Assembly (NCBI RefSeq): GCF_000337615.1
Contig: NZ_AOII01000028.1
Span: forward strand, 1-40,798
Source of the DNA: Natrinema pallidum DSM 3751
GTDB taxonomy: Archaea; Halobacteriota; Halobacteria; Halobacteriales; Natrialbaceae
Direction: 5' to 3'
DNA: 40,798 bases
The first letter of the stretch is position 1. Each line of letters starts with the position of its first letter. The translations under genes and the position numbers were made by a program. Under the pieces are notes generated by a model that was not told where the DNA came from, searched no databases, and saw nothing but the letters and a program-made list of their open reading frames with translations. Below are positions 32,703 through 40,798 of this stretch, in pieces.

Positions 32703-35186
32703 TCAGTGACGGATGCCGACCGCAGTGGTCACGCGGTGCCACAACGATGGGGATTCGTTATAGCTGGCCCAGAGGAGCATCGCGGGTGGAAGTGCGACGA
32801 TCGCCGTCACAAACGAGTAGACGACGCTCAGCGCCATCAGCAGGCCGAAGTCACCCAATACGGGGGTAATCGCGAGTGCGAGTGCACCCGTTCCGAGAGC
32901 CGTCGTGAGCATGCTCCCCATGAGCGCGCCGCCGGTTCCCGAGAGCGTCGTCATGAGCGCGGTGAACGCGTCAGCCGATTTGAACTCGTCGATGAACCGG
33001 TGCGTGGCGTGGACCGAGTACGCGATCCCGAGCCCGATAGAGATCGATAGGATCGTCCCCGTCAGCGCGTTCAGCGACATGCCGAGGGACCGCATTGTGG
33101 CAATCAAGAGCGCGATCGCGATCAGGATCGGGAACACGTTGACGATCCCGAGTAACGGCTTTCGCTCGAGTGCGGCGTACGTGATGACGAGGAACACGGC
33201 GGTCAAGCCGATTGCGAGGATCAGCCCTTGGACCGACGACGAGAAGATCAGGTCGGTCACCGCTGCGAAGACGACGATATTCCCCGTTGCCGTCGCTTCG
33301 TAGCGGAAGTCGGTGGCGAACTCGGCGGCGTCCGCGGCCACCGCCTGCTGGGACGCATCGCCGTCGATGGCGTACTCGACCTGGGCCTTGCGTCGGTCTT
33401 CGGTCAGATACTGTTCCGCCTGCGAGCCGGCCGGCGACGCGAACAGTTCGTCGTAGATCAGATCGAGGTTCCGATCGGGGATGTCGTTGTCGTTCCGATC
33501 GTTCCGATCGACGAGCGCGGCGAACTCGGGATCCTCGGCGGCGTGGGCCTGGATGACCGTGATGATACTCCGTGCCTCCGCTTCGCCGCCGGAGCCGACT
33601 GCGAGGTTGCTCGGCGGATCGTCGTTCGGGTCGGCCAGAGCCTCGAGCGCGTGGTCGTCCTCGAACGATCCTTCGACGTATATCTTGACGGATTCGTCTT
33701 GGTCAGTCGCGAACTTGTCTTCGAGGAGGTTGATCGTTTCCGTTACCGTGTACTCGTTGGGGGCGAGCGGGGCCGGGACGTATGAGACGTACGCGGGTTG
33801 CTCTTCGGGAGGTAGGAAGTCCTCAGTGTCGAACGAGGTATCAACTCCCGCCCCGTACCCGGCTGCCGCGCCGCCTATGACGATGAGCACGACGACGAAC
33901 ACGAGCGGTGCGTGACGACTCGCCCTGGCGGGCATCGCAAGGAGGCGTCCGAGGGACGAGTCCTCGGATGCGATCGGGTCCGAGCCGAACTCGGGGACGC
34001 CGAACCGCTCGCGAAGTTGGTCGACCTCCAGCTTGGCTGCCGGAAGGAAGATTCCGAAGATGAAGAACGTGAAGATGATCCCGACACTCGAGGCGATTCC
34101 CATGTTCCGGATGGGGCCGAGGTCCGAGATCACGTTCGCCCCGAACCCGAAGACGGTCGTCACCGTGACGATGACGAACGCGATCATAAGCTGATTGTTC
34201 GCGGTCCGCATCGCCTCGAGCGGTTCGTACCCTTGGACGGTTTCCTCACGATACCGGTTGACGATGTGAATCCCGAAGTCGACCCCGACGGCCAACAACA
34301 AGACGGGAACGGAGACCATCTGCTGGTTGAACGGAATCCCGGAGTATCCGAGGAAACCGAACGTCCAGATGACCGTCATCAACAGCGCCAGGAGCCCCAG
34401 CGCGAGGTCGATCGGGTCCCGGTACGAGATCGCAAGGAAGGCAAGCAACAGGAGGACGACTACGGGCATGACGAGCGTCATCGAGTCACCGATGACGTTC
34501 GCGGTCTCCGCGTCGGTGATACCGCTCCCGAACGCACGAATGTCGCCCGGCTGGTCGCTCGCGATCGACTTGATCGACAGCTGAATGTCGGTCAAGTCGT
34601 CGTCGGTGAACTCGTTCGGGATGTCGTGGGAGATCACCGTGATCGAGGCCGACGCCGACGCCGCCGTCGGGTTGAAATCCGTGGACAGGGTACGCTTAAA
34701 CGTGGGATCGTCGCTCTGCTCCCGGATCGCCTGTCGAATCTCGGTAGTCGTCGCGGATTCGATCACCCGCCGCTGTTCGGCCGGTGTGGTCGCCGTCGGA
34801 TCGATGGCCTGAGCGATAAGCGGTGCGGGTCCGTTCGCCGACTCCATGCGGAGGTCCTCGCGCTGTTCGACGCGTTCGAGGACCAGCAGACTCCGGATGA
34901 GGCCTTCCTTGGTCAGAACGTTATCTCCGGTATGGACGAGCTGTGTCGTCTCGTCCGAGGTCTGGAACGGGCCCTCGAACTCCTCGTTGACGGAGTCAAG
35001 CGCGTCCTGCTCCGGGAGGTCTTCGGTAAACGAGTCCGTCGAATCCGTATCGGTGGTGACCAGTCCGAATCCACCGGCGAAGACGACGGTGAGGACCAGA
35101 AACCCGATCACGACTGTTCGTGATCGGGCGATGATCACGTCATTGAGGGTTTCGGTCGCAGTCTCGATTCGCTCGCCCGCTGTCAT
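32703..35186 (-). CDS. RND/MMPL-family exporter (copy 2)
   Basis: 827 residues with the same plan as copy 1 at 22069: N-terminal helix (ARSRTVVIGFLVLTVVFAGG), extracellular domain, helices 2-6, second extracellular domain, helices 7-12. The helix-4 motif GVDFGIHIVNRYREE is kept. In helix 10 the motif reads GLGIAYSVHATHRF, with Ala722 (33021-33023) where copy 1 has Asp734. That Asp belongs to the proton-relay pairs of MmpL-type pumps, so coupling may differ. It follows its COG1361-like partner by 3 bases, as in copy 1. Substrate unknown. Confidence 0.92.
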   Translation of the reverse strand: MTAGERIETATETLNDVIIARSRTVVIGFLVLTVVFAGGFGLVTTDTDSTDSFTEDLPEQDALDSVNEEFEGPFQTSDETTQLVHTGDNVLTKEGLIRSLLVLERVEQREDLRMESANGPAPLIAQAIDPTATTPAEQRRVIESATTTEIRQAIREQSDDPTFKRTLSTDFNPTAASASASITVISHDIPNEFTDDDLTDIQLSIKSIASDQPGDIRAFGSGITDAETANVIGDSMTLVMPVVVLLLLAFLAISYRDPIDLALGLLALLMTVIWTFGFLGYSGIPFNQQMVSVPVLLLAVGVDFGIHIVNRYREETVQGYEPLEAMRTANNQLMIAFVIVTVTTVFGFGANVISDLGPIRNMGIASSVGIIFTFFIFGIFLPAAKLEVDQLRERFGVPEFGSDPIASEDSSLGRLLAMPARASRHAPLVFVVVLIVIGGAAAGYGAGVDTSFDTEDFLPPEEQPAYVSYVPAPLAPNEYTVTETINLLEDKFATDQDESVKIYVEGSFEDDHALEALADPNDDPPSNLAVGSGGEAEARSIITVIQAHAAEDPEFAALVDRNDRNDNDIPDRNLDLIYDELFASPAGSQAEQYLTEDRRKAQVEYAIDGDASQQAVAADAAEFATDFRYEATATGNIVVFAAVTDLIFSSSVQGLILAIGLTAVFLVITYAALERKPLLGIVNVFPILIAIALLIATMRSLGMSLNALTGTILSISIGLGIAYSVHATHRFIDEFKSADAFTALMTTLSGTGGALMGSMLTTALGTGALALAITPVLGDFGLLMALSVVYSFVTAIVALPPAMLLWASYNESPSLWHRVTTAVGIRH

Positions 35187-35189
35187 CGA

Positions 35190-36812
35190 TTAGTCCCTCC
35201 GATACCAGAACACGCCGACCGCGCCGATGAGAAGCGAGCCCGTGATGAGGACCAGCGATAGCGGGAAGCCGCCGTCGTCGGTCGTAACGGACATCGGCAC
35301 GCGAATCGTGTTCGAAAGCTGGCTCTTGTTCCGTTCGTCGTCGTATCGGAAGTCAAAGGAGACCGGGTACGTCTTTTCTGTCGCCGACTCCGACGCGCTC
35401 AGTTCGAACGTCATGGTGACCGACTCGCCGGGCTCGAGCGACTCGACGTAACCCGTGTCGTCGTCACCGGTGTCGAGCGGGTCGTCGGCGAAGATACGCG
35501 CCTCGACGTCGGTCACGGTCTGATTGAGTTCGTTCGTGACCGAGACGGTGATCGCTTGCTCGCCGCCGGCCGTGATCGTCGACTCCTGTATATCGACATC
35601 GAACTGATCACGTTCGCGAGCGATATCGGCGGTCACATCGAGTTTGGTGTACTGACGAATCTCCGCCTCGGAGTTCCGATAGCGGACGGCGAAGTCCAGC
35701 GATTTCGCTCCGGCTTCGGCCTCGCTACTCATTTCGATCGGCAGTCGGAACGACGCCGAGTCACCGGGCTCGAGGGCCCCGACGGCGACGGACCGCTCGA
35801 TGGGAATCACGTTCGGCGAACCCTCGTCGGCGAACCGGACGACGGTGCTGTTGACCCGTTTCGGACCCGTGTTGGTGACGGTTCCCGAGATGCTCCCGTC
35901 CTCGCCGACCCGCAGCGTCGAGGAGACGTTCTCGAGGGCGAACGACTGTTCGGCGGCAGTCGGGACGCCGGCCTCCAACGGGGGTGACGTTCGCTCGATA
36001 CCGTCGCTATCGGTGTATCCGACGGACAGACCGAGCGAGTAGCCGCGGTGTGGGGCATCGTCCGACAATGCGACGCTGTAGGTGACCGTTTTCGTCTCCT
36101 CGGGTTTCCACTCGCCGACGTAGCCCGTCGACGTCTCCGGACCGGCACCGAAGGACATTTCCGCCGTCTTGGACTGTGCGGTCACGCTCGCGTCACGTGC
36201 CGTCTTGGTTCCCGTGTTCCGGAGCGTCACCGAGACGTCGTTTCGATCGCCGACTTGGGCGTTCGATTCGACATCGACGACTTCGAACTGCGGTTTGTCT
36301 TCGACTTCGATCGTCAGCGTCGCCGTCCGCGTCCGCGTCAGGTCGTTGTACTCCGCGCTCGCTTGATTGAATTCGACGACGCGCGTGTACGAGTACTCGT
36401 ATTCGACCGGGAGTTCGTAACTTCCCGGCTCGAGGTGGTCGGGAATCGTGACCCGAACCGGCGAGACGCCTCTCGTCCCCGTCGGAACGTTGCCGACGGA
36501 GATCGGCCCGCTATCCACATCGATCGGCGAGTTCTCGTCCTGGAAATCGAGCGACAGGCCGCGTGCCGTCGTGACCCGTTGCTCGTACTGTGACGGGCCG
36601 GCGCGGTCGATCTGCCCGCGGTTCGTGATCGAAAGCGGGAGTTCGACCGACGTCCCGGGGGTCAGCTCACCGGCCGACGATTCGATGGTGATATCCGGCT
36701 GTCCGACGACTTGGCCCGACCGTTGCCCCGACTGGGCGAGTGCGGGACCGATACCCGCGGTGGTGACCAAGACGACGACGAGGAGGCAGCCGAGTGTGCG
36801 ACCCGCCCTCAT
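35190..36812 (-). CDS. COG1361-like surface protein with C-terminal anchor (copy 2)
   Basis: 540 residues, a paralog of the protein at 24610 along its whole length: signal peptide (ending ALAQS), CARDB/NEW3-like repeats (ELTPGTSVELPLSITNRGQ; QVGDRNDVSVTLRNTGTK; TITAGGEQAITVSVTNELNQ), the shared ESLEPGESVTMTFELSAS near the end, one C-terminal helix (LSLVLITGSLLIGAVGVFWY) and RRD. It is the first gene of the second COG1361-RND operon. A TetR-like palindrome lies about 67 bases upstream of its start. Confidence 0.9.
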   Translation of the reverse strand: MRAGRTLGCLLVVVLVTTAGIGPALAQSGQRSGQVVGQPDITIESSAGELTPGTSVELPLSITNRGQIDRAGPSQYEQRVTTARGLSLDFQDENSPIDVDSGPISVGNVPTGTRGVSPVRVTIPDHLEPGSYELPVEYEYSYTRVVEFNQASAEYNDLTRTRTATLTIEVEDKPQFEVVDVESNAQVGDRNDVSVTLRNTGTKTARDASVTAQSKTAEMSFGAGPETSTGYVGEWKPEETKTVTYSVALSDDAPHRGYSLGLSVGYTDSDGIERTSPPLEAGVPTAAEQSFALENVSSTLRVGEDGSISGTVTNTGPKRVNSTVVRFADEGSPNVIPIERSVAVGALEPGDSASFRLPIEMSSEAEAGAKSLDFAVRYRNSEAEIRQYTKLDVTADIARERDQFDVDIQESTITAGGEQAITVSVTNELNQTVTDVEARIFADDPLDTGDDDTGYVESLEPGESVTMTFELSASESATEKTYPVSFDFRYDDERNKSQLSNTIRVPMSVTTDDGGFPLSLVLITGSLLIGAVGVFWYRRD

Positions 36813-36878
36813 TGGTCTGCCCGTCTCGAGTACGGAATTCGGTTCCCGTCCTGTCCGCTATGTCGACGTACTAAGCGG

Positions 36879-36898
36879 TCTTGAATACTCATTCAAGA
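36879..36898. promoter_or_regulatory. TetR-type palindromic operator candidate
   Basis: tcttgaat-actc-attcaaga is an 8-bp perfect inverted repeat of the form TGAAT-N4-ATTCA, a shape common for TetR/AcrR dimers. It lies about 67 bases upstream of the copy-2 COG1361 gene, near its promoter. The TetR protein encoded at 26487 is a candidate ligand. Confidence 0.5.
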
Positions 36899-37129
36899 GA
36901 GAATACAGTGATCGTCTCATATAGGGGTATTGGTTTCTCACCGTGTCCCGACAGTGTGCTCGCTGGATAGGGGGCTATCGAGCGCGCTGTCGTTTCGACG
37001 ACGGACCGCGAGCGAGACCACACGGGAACCGGACGGCGATCGGCAGAACGGAGGAGGAGCCGAAACCGACGGGAATCAGTTCGTACGGTGACGGATAATA
37101 GTCGACGACTGCGCCGAGCGGACCCGCCC
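36899..37129. other. Intergenic region
   Basis: No gene is seen. A small stem with a ttcg loop (gtcgt/acgac, 36989-37002) is the only structure noted; it may help end the thioredoxin reductase transcript arriving from the right. Confidence 0.35.
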
Positions 37130-38455
37130 TCAGTCGTCCGCCGCGGCCGGCTCGACTTCTTCCCCACTCGAGTCGGCTCGCTCGAGGTCGTCGAGGTACT
37201 CGTCGGCGTCGAGGGCCGCCTTCGAGCCCATGCCGGCGGCGGTCACAGCCTGCTGGTAGTGGTAGTCGACGACATCGCCCGCGCCGAAGATACCGGAGAC
37301 GTCGGTTTCGGTCTGGTTGCCGCCGTCGCCGCCGTTGGTCTTCAGGTATCCGTCGTCGTCGGTTTCGACGCCGGTGTCCTCGAGATAGTCGGTGTTCGGC
37401 GTGTGTCCGATCGCGAAGAAGACCGCCCCAACGTCGAAGTCGAACTCCTCGGTCCCGGGGTCGTCGAGGCGGTCGGTGGGATGACCTTTGTCGTTCTCGA
37501 CGAGAGTGACGTGATCGACGCCGTCCTCCTGGGAGCCGTGGATCTCGGTCAGTTCGGTGTTTTTCATGATTTCGATCTCACCGTCCTCGACCTTCTCGTG
37601 GACGCGATCGACCCAGTAGTCCTCGGCGCGGAACTCCTCGCGGCGGTGGGCGATGTAGACGGTGTCGGCGAACTTCGTCAGGAAGGTCGCTTCCTCCATG
37701 GCGGCATCGCCGCCGCCGACGACCAGCATATCCTCGCCGCGGAAGAACGCGCCGTCACAGGTCGCACACGTCGAGAGGCCGTAGCCCATGAGCTCGTCTT
37801 CCCCGGGGATACCGAGCGTGCGGGCGCTCGCACCCGAGGCGGCGATGACGGCATCGGCGGTGTAGACATCGCCGTCTTTCATCTCGACGCGGAACGGTCG
37901 GCTCGAGTCATCGACGGATTCGATGATCCCGTTTTTCAATTCGGCCCCGAACTGTGTGGCCTGCTCTTTCATGTTGTTGACGAGTTCCGGACCGCCGATC
38001 CCCTCGGGGAAGCCGGGGTAGTTGGCGACATCGGTAGTCAGGGTGAGTTGGCCACCGGGCTCATCGCCCTCGATAACGAGCGGCTCGTTGTTCGAGCGCC
38101 CGGCGTAGATGGCGGCGGTGAGGCCGGCGATGCCGGTACCGGCGATGACGAGTTTGCGGTGTTCGACGATCCCATCGTCGTTGTCCTCGGCGATGCCCAG
38201 CTTTTCGTCGAGTTCGCCGGTCTCGTTGAGCGCGCTGGTGTCGTCCCAGCCGCCGATGAGTTCGTCGTCGATGAACACTTCGGGGGCCGTCTTGCGGCCG
38301 TTCGCACGCTCGACCATCTCCTCGAAGCGGTCGTCGTCGTCGGTGACGTTGTAGGTCTCGTACTCGATGCCTTTGCTATCGAAGAGGTCCGTGGCCTTCT
38401 CACAGTATGGACAGTCCGTCTTGGTATAAATCTCGACGCGTGGCTGGTCGCTCAT
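37130..38455 (-). CDS. trxB: Glutaredoxin-thioredoxin reductase fusion
   Basis: 441 residues. Residues 1-90 are a glutaredoxin domain with active site Cys15-Pro-Tyr-Cys18 and the TAPEVFIDDELIGG substrate-binding region. Residues 97-430 are a thioredoxin reductase: FAD motif GTGIAGLTAA (about 106), redox pair Cys230-Ala-Thr-Cys233, NADPH motif GGGDAAMEEA (about 247), and the second FAD motif GIFGAGDVVD. A short Gly/Asn insert (GGDGGNQTETD) precedes the last. The fused domain could accept electrons directly, giving a self-contained disulfide reductase. Haloarchaea use gamma-glutamylcysteine instead of glutathione, so the natural partner may be that thiol. Divergent from the DUF357 gene. Confidence 0.95.
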   Translation of the reverse strand: MSDQPRVEIYTKTDCPYCEKATDLFDSKGIEYETYNVTDDDDRFEEMVERANGRKTAPEVFIDDELIGGWDDTSALNETGELDEKLGIAEDNDDGIVEHRKLVIAGTGIAGLTAAIYAGRSNNEPLVIEGDEPGGQLTLTTDVANYPGFPEGIGGPELVNNMKEQATQFGAELKNGIIESVDDSSRPFRVEMKDGDVYTADAVIAASGASARTLGIPGEDELMGYGLSTCATCDGAFFRGEDMLVVGGGDAAMEEATFLTKFADTVYIAHRREEFRAEDYWVDRVHEKVEDGEIEIMKNTELTEIHGSQEDGVDHVTLVENDKGHPTDRLDDPGTEEFDFDVGAVFFAIGHTPNTDYLEDTGVETDDDGYLKTNGGDGGNQTETDVSGIFGAGDVVDYHYQQAVTAAGMGSKAALDADEYLDDLERADSSGEEVEPAAADD

Positions 38456-38578
38456 GTCCCTTATTTCGGATAGAGCGCCTAAACGCCTTGCGCTCTCAGC
38501 AATCTCTCCCCCTTACTGTGCCGGGCCGATCGCCACCGACGCCGACGCACTTACGGGGCAGAGCGACGAGAGTCGACC

Positions 38579-38866
38579 ATGGCTGCCGATCTCGAGGAGA
38601 AGACGAACCGCTATGGCGAACTGCTCACTGACGCGCTCGAGGCGGCGACGATCGCGCCGCCCGAGGGGACTCCGATGGCGGACGCTGCCGCCGACTGCTA
38701 CGAGATGGCGGCGTCCTATCTGGAGGACGGCAATCACTTCCGGGAGCAGGACGATCCCGTCAATGCACTCGCATCGTTTTCGTACGGGCACGCGTGGCTC
38801 GACGCCGGGGCCCGCATCGGGTTGTTCGACGTACCGAAGGATGGCCACCTTTTTACCGTCGAGTAG
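38579..38866 (+). CDS. DUF357 family protein
   Basis: 95 residues, mostly helical and acidic: MAADLEEKTNRYGELLTDAL, a central DAAADCYEMAASYLEDG and DPVNALASFSYGHAWLDAG, end HLFTVE. The helical pattern with ALASFSYGHAWLDAG is typical of archaeal DUF357, a small family of unknown role. The ATG is next to the divergent trxB start region (123 bases apart). tfb follows in the same direction after about 215 bases with its own promoter. Confidence 0.88.
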   Translation: MAADLEEKTNRYGELLTDALEAATIAPPEGTPMADAAADCYEMAASYLEDGNHFREQDDPVNALASFSYGHAWLDAGARIGLFDVPKDGHLFTVE

Positions 38867-38985
38867 CGCGGCCCGTTCGCCGGGAAAGGGCCGACCTCTC
38901 ACTGCACTATTTCAAACGATTAATGAGTATATAACCGGAACCTATATAACAGAAAATTCGGGCAATTTATAAAATAGCCGAAACC

Positions 38986-38993
38986 TTTATATG
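38986..38993 (+). promoter_or_regulatory. TATA box of tfb
   Basis: tttatatg preceded by a purine-rich BRE-like gccgaaacc (about 38977-38985). Transcription would start near 39018, giving a leader of about 65 bases. The leader holds ccgggtttcttctggttacc, which may pair within itself. Confidence 0.6.
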
Positions 38994-39082
38994 CCTTACG
39001 GCCTTACCCTATGTTAGGCGAGGCGACCGGGTTTCTTCTGGTTACCCCACCCGGGAGCCCCGAGTAACCCACCCGATACACT

Positions 39083-40063
39083 ATGACAGACACAAGCATC
39101 CGAACCTATACGAACGAGCGGGAGACCGAAATCGAGGAGGAAAACACGGCGGTATCCGACGAACAGGAACACTGCCCCGAATGTGGCGGACGCCTGATCT
39201 CGGACGATGAACACGCGGAGACGGTCTGTACGGACTGTGGTCTCGTCGTCGAGGAAGACGAGATCGACCGCGGCCCCGAGTGGCGTGCGTTCGACGCCGC
39301 CGAGAAAGACGAGAAGTCCCGCGTCGGTGCACCGACGACGAACATGATGCACGACCAGGGACTCTCGACGAACATCGGCTGGCAGGACAAGGACGCCTAC
39401 GGCCGGTCGCTCTCGAGTCGCCAGCGCCAGAAGATGCAGCGCCTACGCACGTGGAACGAGCGCTTCCGCACTCGCGACTCCAAGGAACGGAACCTGAAGC
39501 AAGCGCTCGGCGAGATCGATCGGATGGCCAGCGCGCTCGGTCTCCCGGAGAACGTCCGCGAGACCGCGTCGGTCATCTATCGACGCGCACTCGAGGAGGA
39601 CTTGCTTCCGGGGCGCTCGATCGAGGGCGTCGCGACGTCCTCGTTGTACGCCGCCGCTCGCCAGGCCGGGACGCCGCGCAGTCTCGACGAAATCTCCGCG
39701 GTTTCCCGCGTCGAGAAGATGGAACTGACCCGTACGTACCGCTATATCATCCGGGAACTCGGTCTCGAGGTTAAACCGGCCGATCCCGAACACTACGTAC
39801 CGCGGTTCGTCAGCGATCTCGACCTCTCCGACGAGACCGAGCGCATGGCCCGCGAACTGCTCGAATCGGCCCGTCAGGAGGGCGTCCACAGCGGGAAGTC
39901 CCCGGTCGGCCTCGCCGCAGCAGCGGTGTACGCCGCCGCCCTGCTGACCAACGAGAAGGTTACCCAAAACGAGGTCAGCGAGGTCGCGAGCATCTCCGAA
40001 GTGACCATCCGGAACCGGTACAAGGAACTGCTCGAGGCCTCGGACACGGCCGCACCTGCCTAA
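39083..40063 (+). CDS. tfb: Transcription initiation factor TFB
   Basis: 326 residues. The N-terminal zinc ribbon has Cys31, Cys34, Cys49 and Cys52 (CPECGG...CTDCG). The B-finger region follows (GPEWRAFDAAEKDEKSRVGA) and then two cyclin-like repeats (about 130-215 and 225-315). TFB joins TBP at the BRE and TATA box and recruits RNA polymerase. Haloarchaea have several TFBs with different promoter preferences; this one has the complete standard layout. A strong hairpin terminator follows. Confidence 0.97.
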   Translation: MTDTSIRTYTNERETEIEEENTAVSDEQEHCPECGGRLISDDEHAETVCTDCGLVVEEDEIDRGPEWRAFDAAEKDEKSRVGAPTTNMMHDQGLSTNIGWQDKDAYGRSLSSRQRQKMQRLRTWNERFRTRDSKERNLKQALGEIDRMASALGLPENVRETASVIYRRALEEDLLPGRSIEGVATSSLYAAARQAGTPRSLDEISAVSRVEKMELTRTYRYIIRELGLEVKPADPEHYVPRFVSDLDLSDETERMARELLESARQEGVHSGKSPVGLAAAAVYAAALLTNEKVTQNEVSEVASISEVTIRNRYKELLEASDTAAPA

Positions 40064-40090
40064 ATCGGCCGAGTCTGCGGTCGTGTCTGT

Positions 40091-40119
40091 CGCGTCGCGA
40101 TGACGCGGGGGGTCTTTTT
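40091..40119 (+). terminator. Hairpin and T-run terminator of tfb
   Basis: The stem cgcgtc/gacgcg (40091-40107, 5-base loop) is followed by ggggggtc and five T (40115-40119). Confidence 0.65.
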
Positions 40120-40173
40120 CGGTTGTATGGAACCGCGGCAACGTTTTTCACCACTCATGTGAAAGAATGTGAC

Positions 40174-40353
40174 ATGGATAGAACGACCGTCCAACTGTTG
40201 TGTCCCGAGTGTACGAAGGACTGGCGGACGTCTCCGGACGACCTCCCTGCGGCCGCCGAGATGTTTCACTGTCCGAACTGTCATGCCTCCCGTCGGACCG
40301 CTGAGTTCATGCGAACCGACCGTGATCTACAGACGCTGAAACAGCTCGGGTAG
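40174..40353 (+). CDS. Small zinc-ribbon protein (DUF7836-like)
   Basis: 59 residues from ATG 40174: MDRTTVQLLCPECTKDWRTS, then AAAEMFHCPNCHASRRTAEF, end LKQLG. Two CPxC pairs about 22 residues apart form a zinc ribbon. It resembles a small haloarchaeal family with the same spacing and the RTDRDL-x-TLK ending. The role is unknown; nucleic-acid or protein binding is likely. Confidence 0.8.
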   Translation: MDRTTVQLLCPECTKDWRTSPDDLPAAAEMFHCPNCHASRRTAEFMRTDRDLQTLKQLG

Positions 40354-40632
40354 TGTCGAAATCACCCCCGATCTGATACCTAACAGATATTTTCACACCG
40401 TCGTTCCAGTAGTAGCCACGGTTTAACTCTCCGAACGCAGCGTATCGGAAGCTGGAGAGAAAGAAAATATTACACACATAAATAGAGTTATAACCCCACG
40501 GAGTCCCGTGGTTTCACTCCTTTAGGGACGGCATTCGAATCTTCTTCACGGATGACACACCACACATATGACATTGTATGTGTGTTAACGCGACTCAAGA
40601 TAATAATATAACCCTGCAGTGGATAGGACGAG
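40354..40632. other. AT-rich gap with a hairpin of IS200/IS605-end type
   Basis: No gene. At 40496-40511 ccacgg-agtc-ccgtgg forms a stable stem followed by tttcactcctttagggacgg. Haloarchaeal IS200/IS605-type elements end in imperfect palindromes of this look, so a relic end is possible, but no tnpA or tnpB is in view. TATA-like ataataatataacc (about 40599-40612) lies upstream of the gene at 40639. Confidence 0.4.
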
Positions 40633-40638
40633 ATGGTT

Positions 40639-40798
40639 ATGAAGAAGCAGGAGCTCATTCACCTTCACGGCCTTCTCGCGGAGGTATCCAATCAGTGTGC
40701 AGCGTGGGAAGACTGTCAGATCGATCTCGAAGAGTACGAGTCGCGGGGTATTCGGCCGACATCGATCCATAAATCGAAAACCGACCACAAAGCCGCTG
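40639..40798 (+). CDS. UPF0058 family protein, cut by the window end
   Basis: 53 residues are visible from ATG 40639 (MKKQELIHLHGLLAEVSNQC, continuing to HKSKTDHKAA); an ATG two codons earlier (40633) is the alternative. MKKQELIHLHGLLAEV and the ESRGIRPTSIHKSKTDHK segment are the signature of haloarchaeal UPF0058 proteins, small helical proteins of about 75-90 residues with unknown function. The 3' part lies outside. Confidence 0.85.
   Translation, partial: MKKQELIHLHGLLAEVSNQCAAWEDCQIDLEEYESRGIRPTSIHKSKTDHKAA

Noticed and set aside
37088-38473. 461-codon plus-strand frame
   Set aside because: Antisense shadow of the thioredoxin reductase fusion, with Val/Asp/Gly-rich composition and no domain.

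Overview
The window reads as haloarchaeal chromosome (class Halobacteria; the gene set fits Natrinema, Haloterrigena or a related Natrialbaceae genus, but the genus is inference). The evidence is high-GC coding DNA with strong G/C third positions, very acidic proteins, an S-layer glycoprotein with a PGF-CTERM tail, TFB, two CDC48 ATPases, archaeal GHMP-type shikimate kinase, a Bat-type HTH regulator and several small zinc-ribbon proteins typical of this class. No tRNA, rRNA or CRISPR array was found.

Layout. (1) 1-8300: a 5'-damaged gene with a RuvC-like motif, then a sparse accessory region with four secreted proteins. One (944-2512) has five curlin-like Q/N repeats. Three small ones (3201, 5183, 7666) share almost the same signal peptide, two of them carry short Q/N segments of the same flavour, and two share a domain with a Cys pair. 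Between them lie a transposase remnant, a 19-bp inverted repeat, a possible structured RNA, a small zinc-finger gene and decayed sequence. (2) 8807-17684: conserved housekeeping block with two convergent CDC48 paralogs, a Bat-type regulator divergent from an R2-like ligand-binding oxidase, a frameshifted zinc-finger gene, a two-gene operon of conserved haloarchaeal families, and the aroK-aroQ pair.

(3) 17685-20580: a probable insertion hot spot. The 3' end of the chorismate mutase gene occurs twice more, at 19935 and 20471, with mostly synonymous differences. The copies bracket a phosphate permease module and a deleted acetyltransferase gene. (4) 20585-21896: NikR and a His-rich NicO-type nickel/cobalt permease, divergently transcribed. 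(5) 22069-36812: a cell-surface block. Two paralogous operons, each a COG1361-like extracellular protein followed by an RND/MMPL exporter, flank a TetR regulator, the S-layer glycoprotein and a secreted surface protein. (6) 37130-40798: glutaredoxin-thioredoxin reductase fusion, DUF357 protein, TFB, a small zinc ribbon and the start of a UPF0058 gene.

The best candidates for something undescribed are the Q/N-repeat secreted-protein cluster (possibly an archaeal amyloid or curli-like surface fibre), the triplicated aroQ 3' end (a possible integration site), and the duplicated COG1361-RND pairs around the S-layer gene, one of which has lost a transmembrane Asp.
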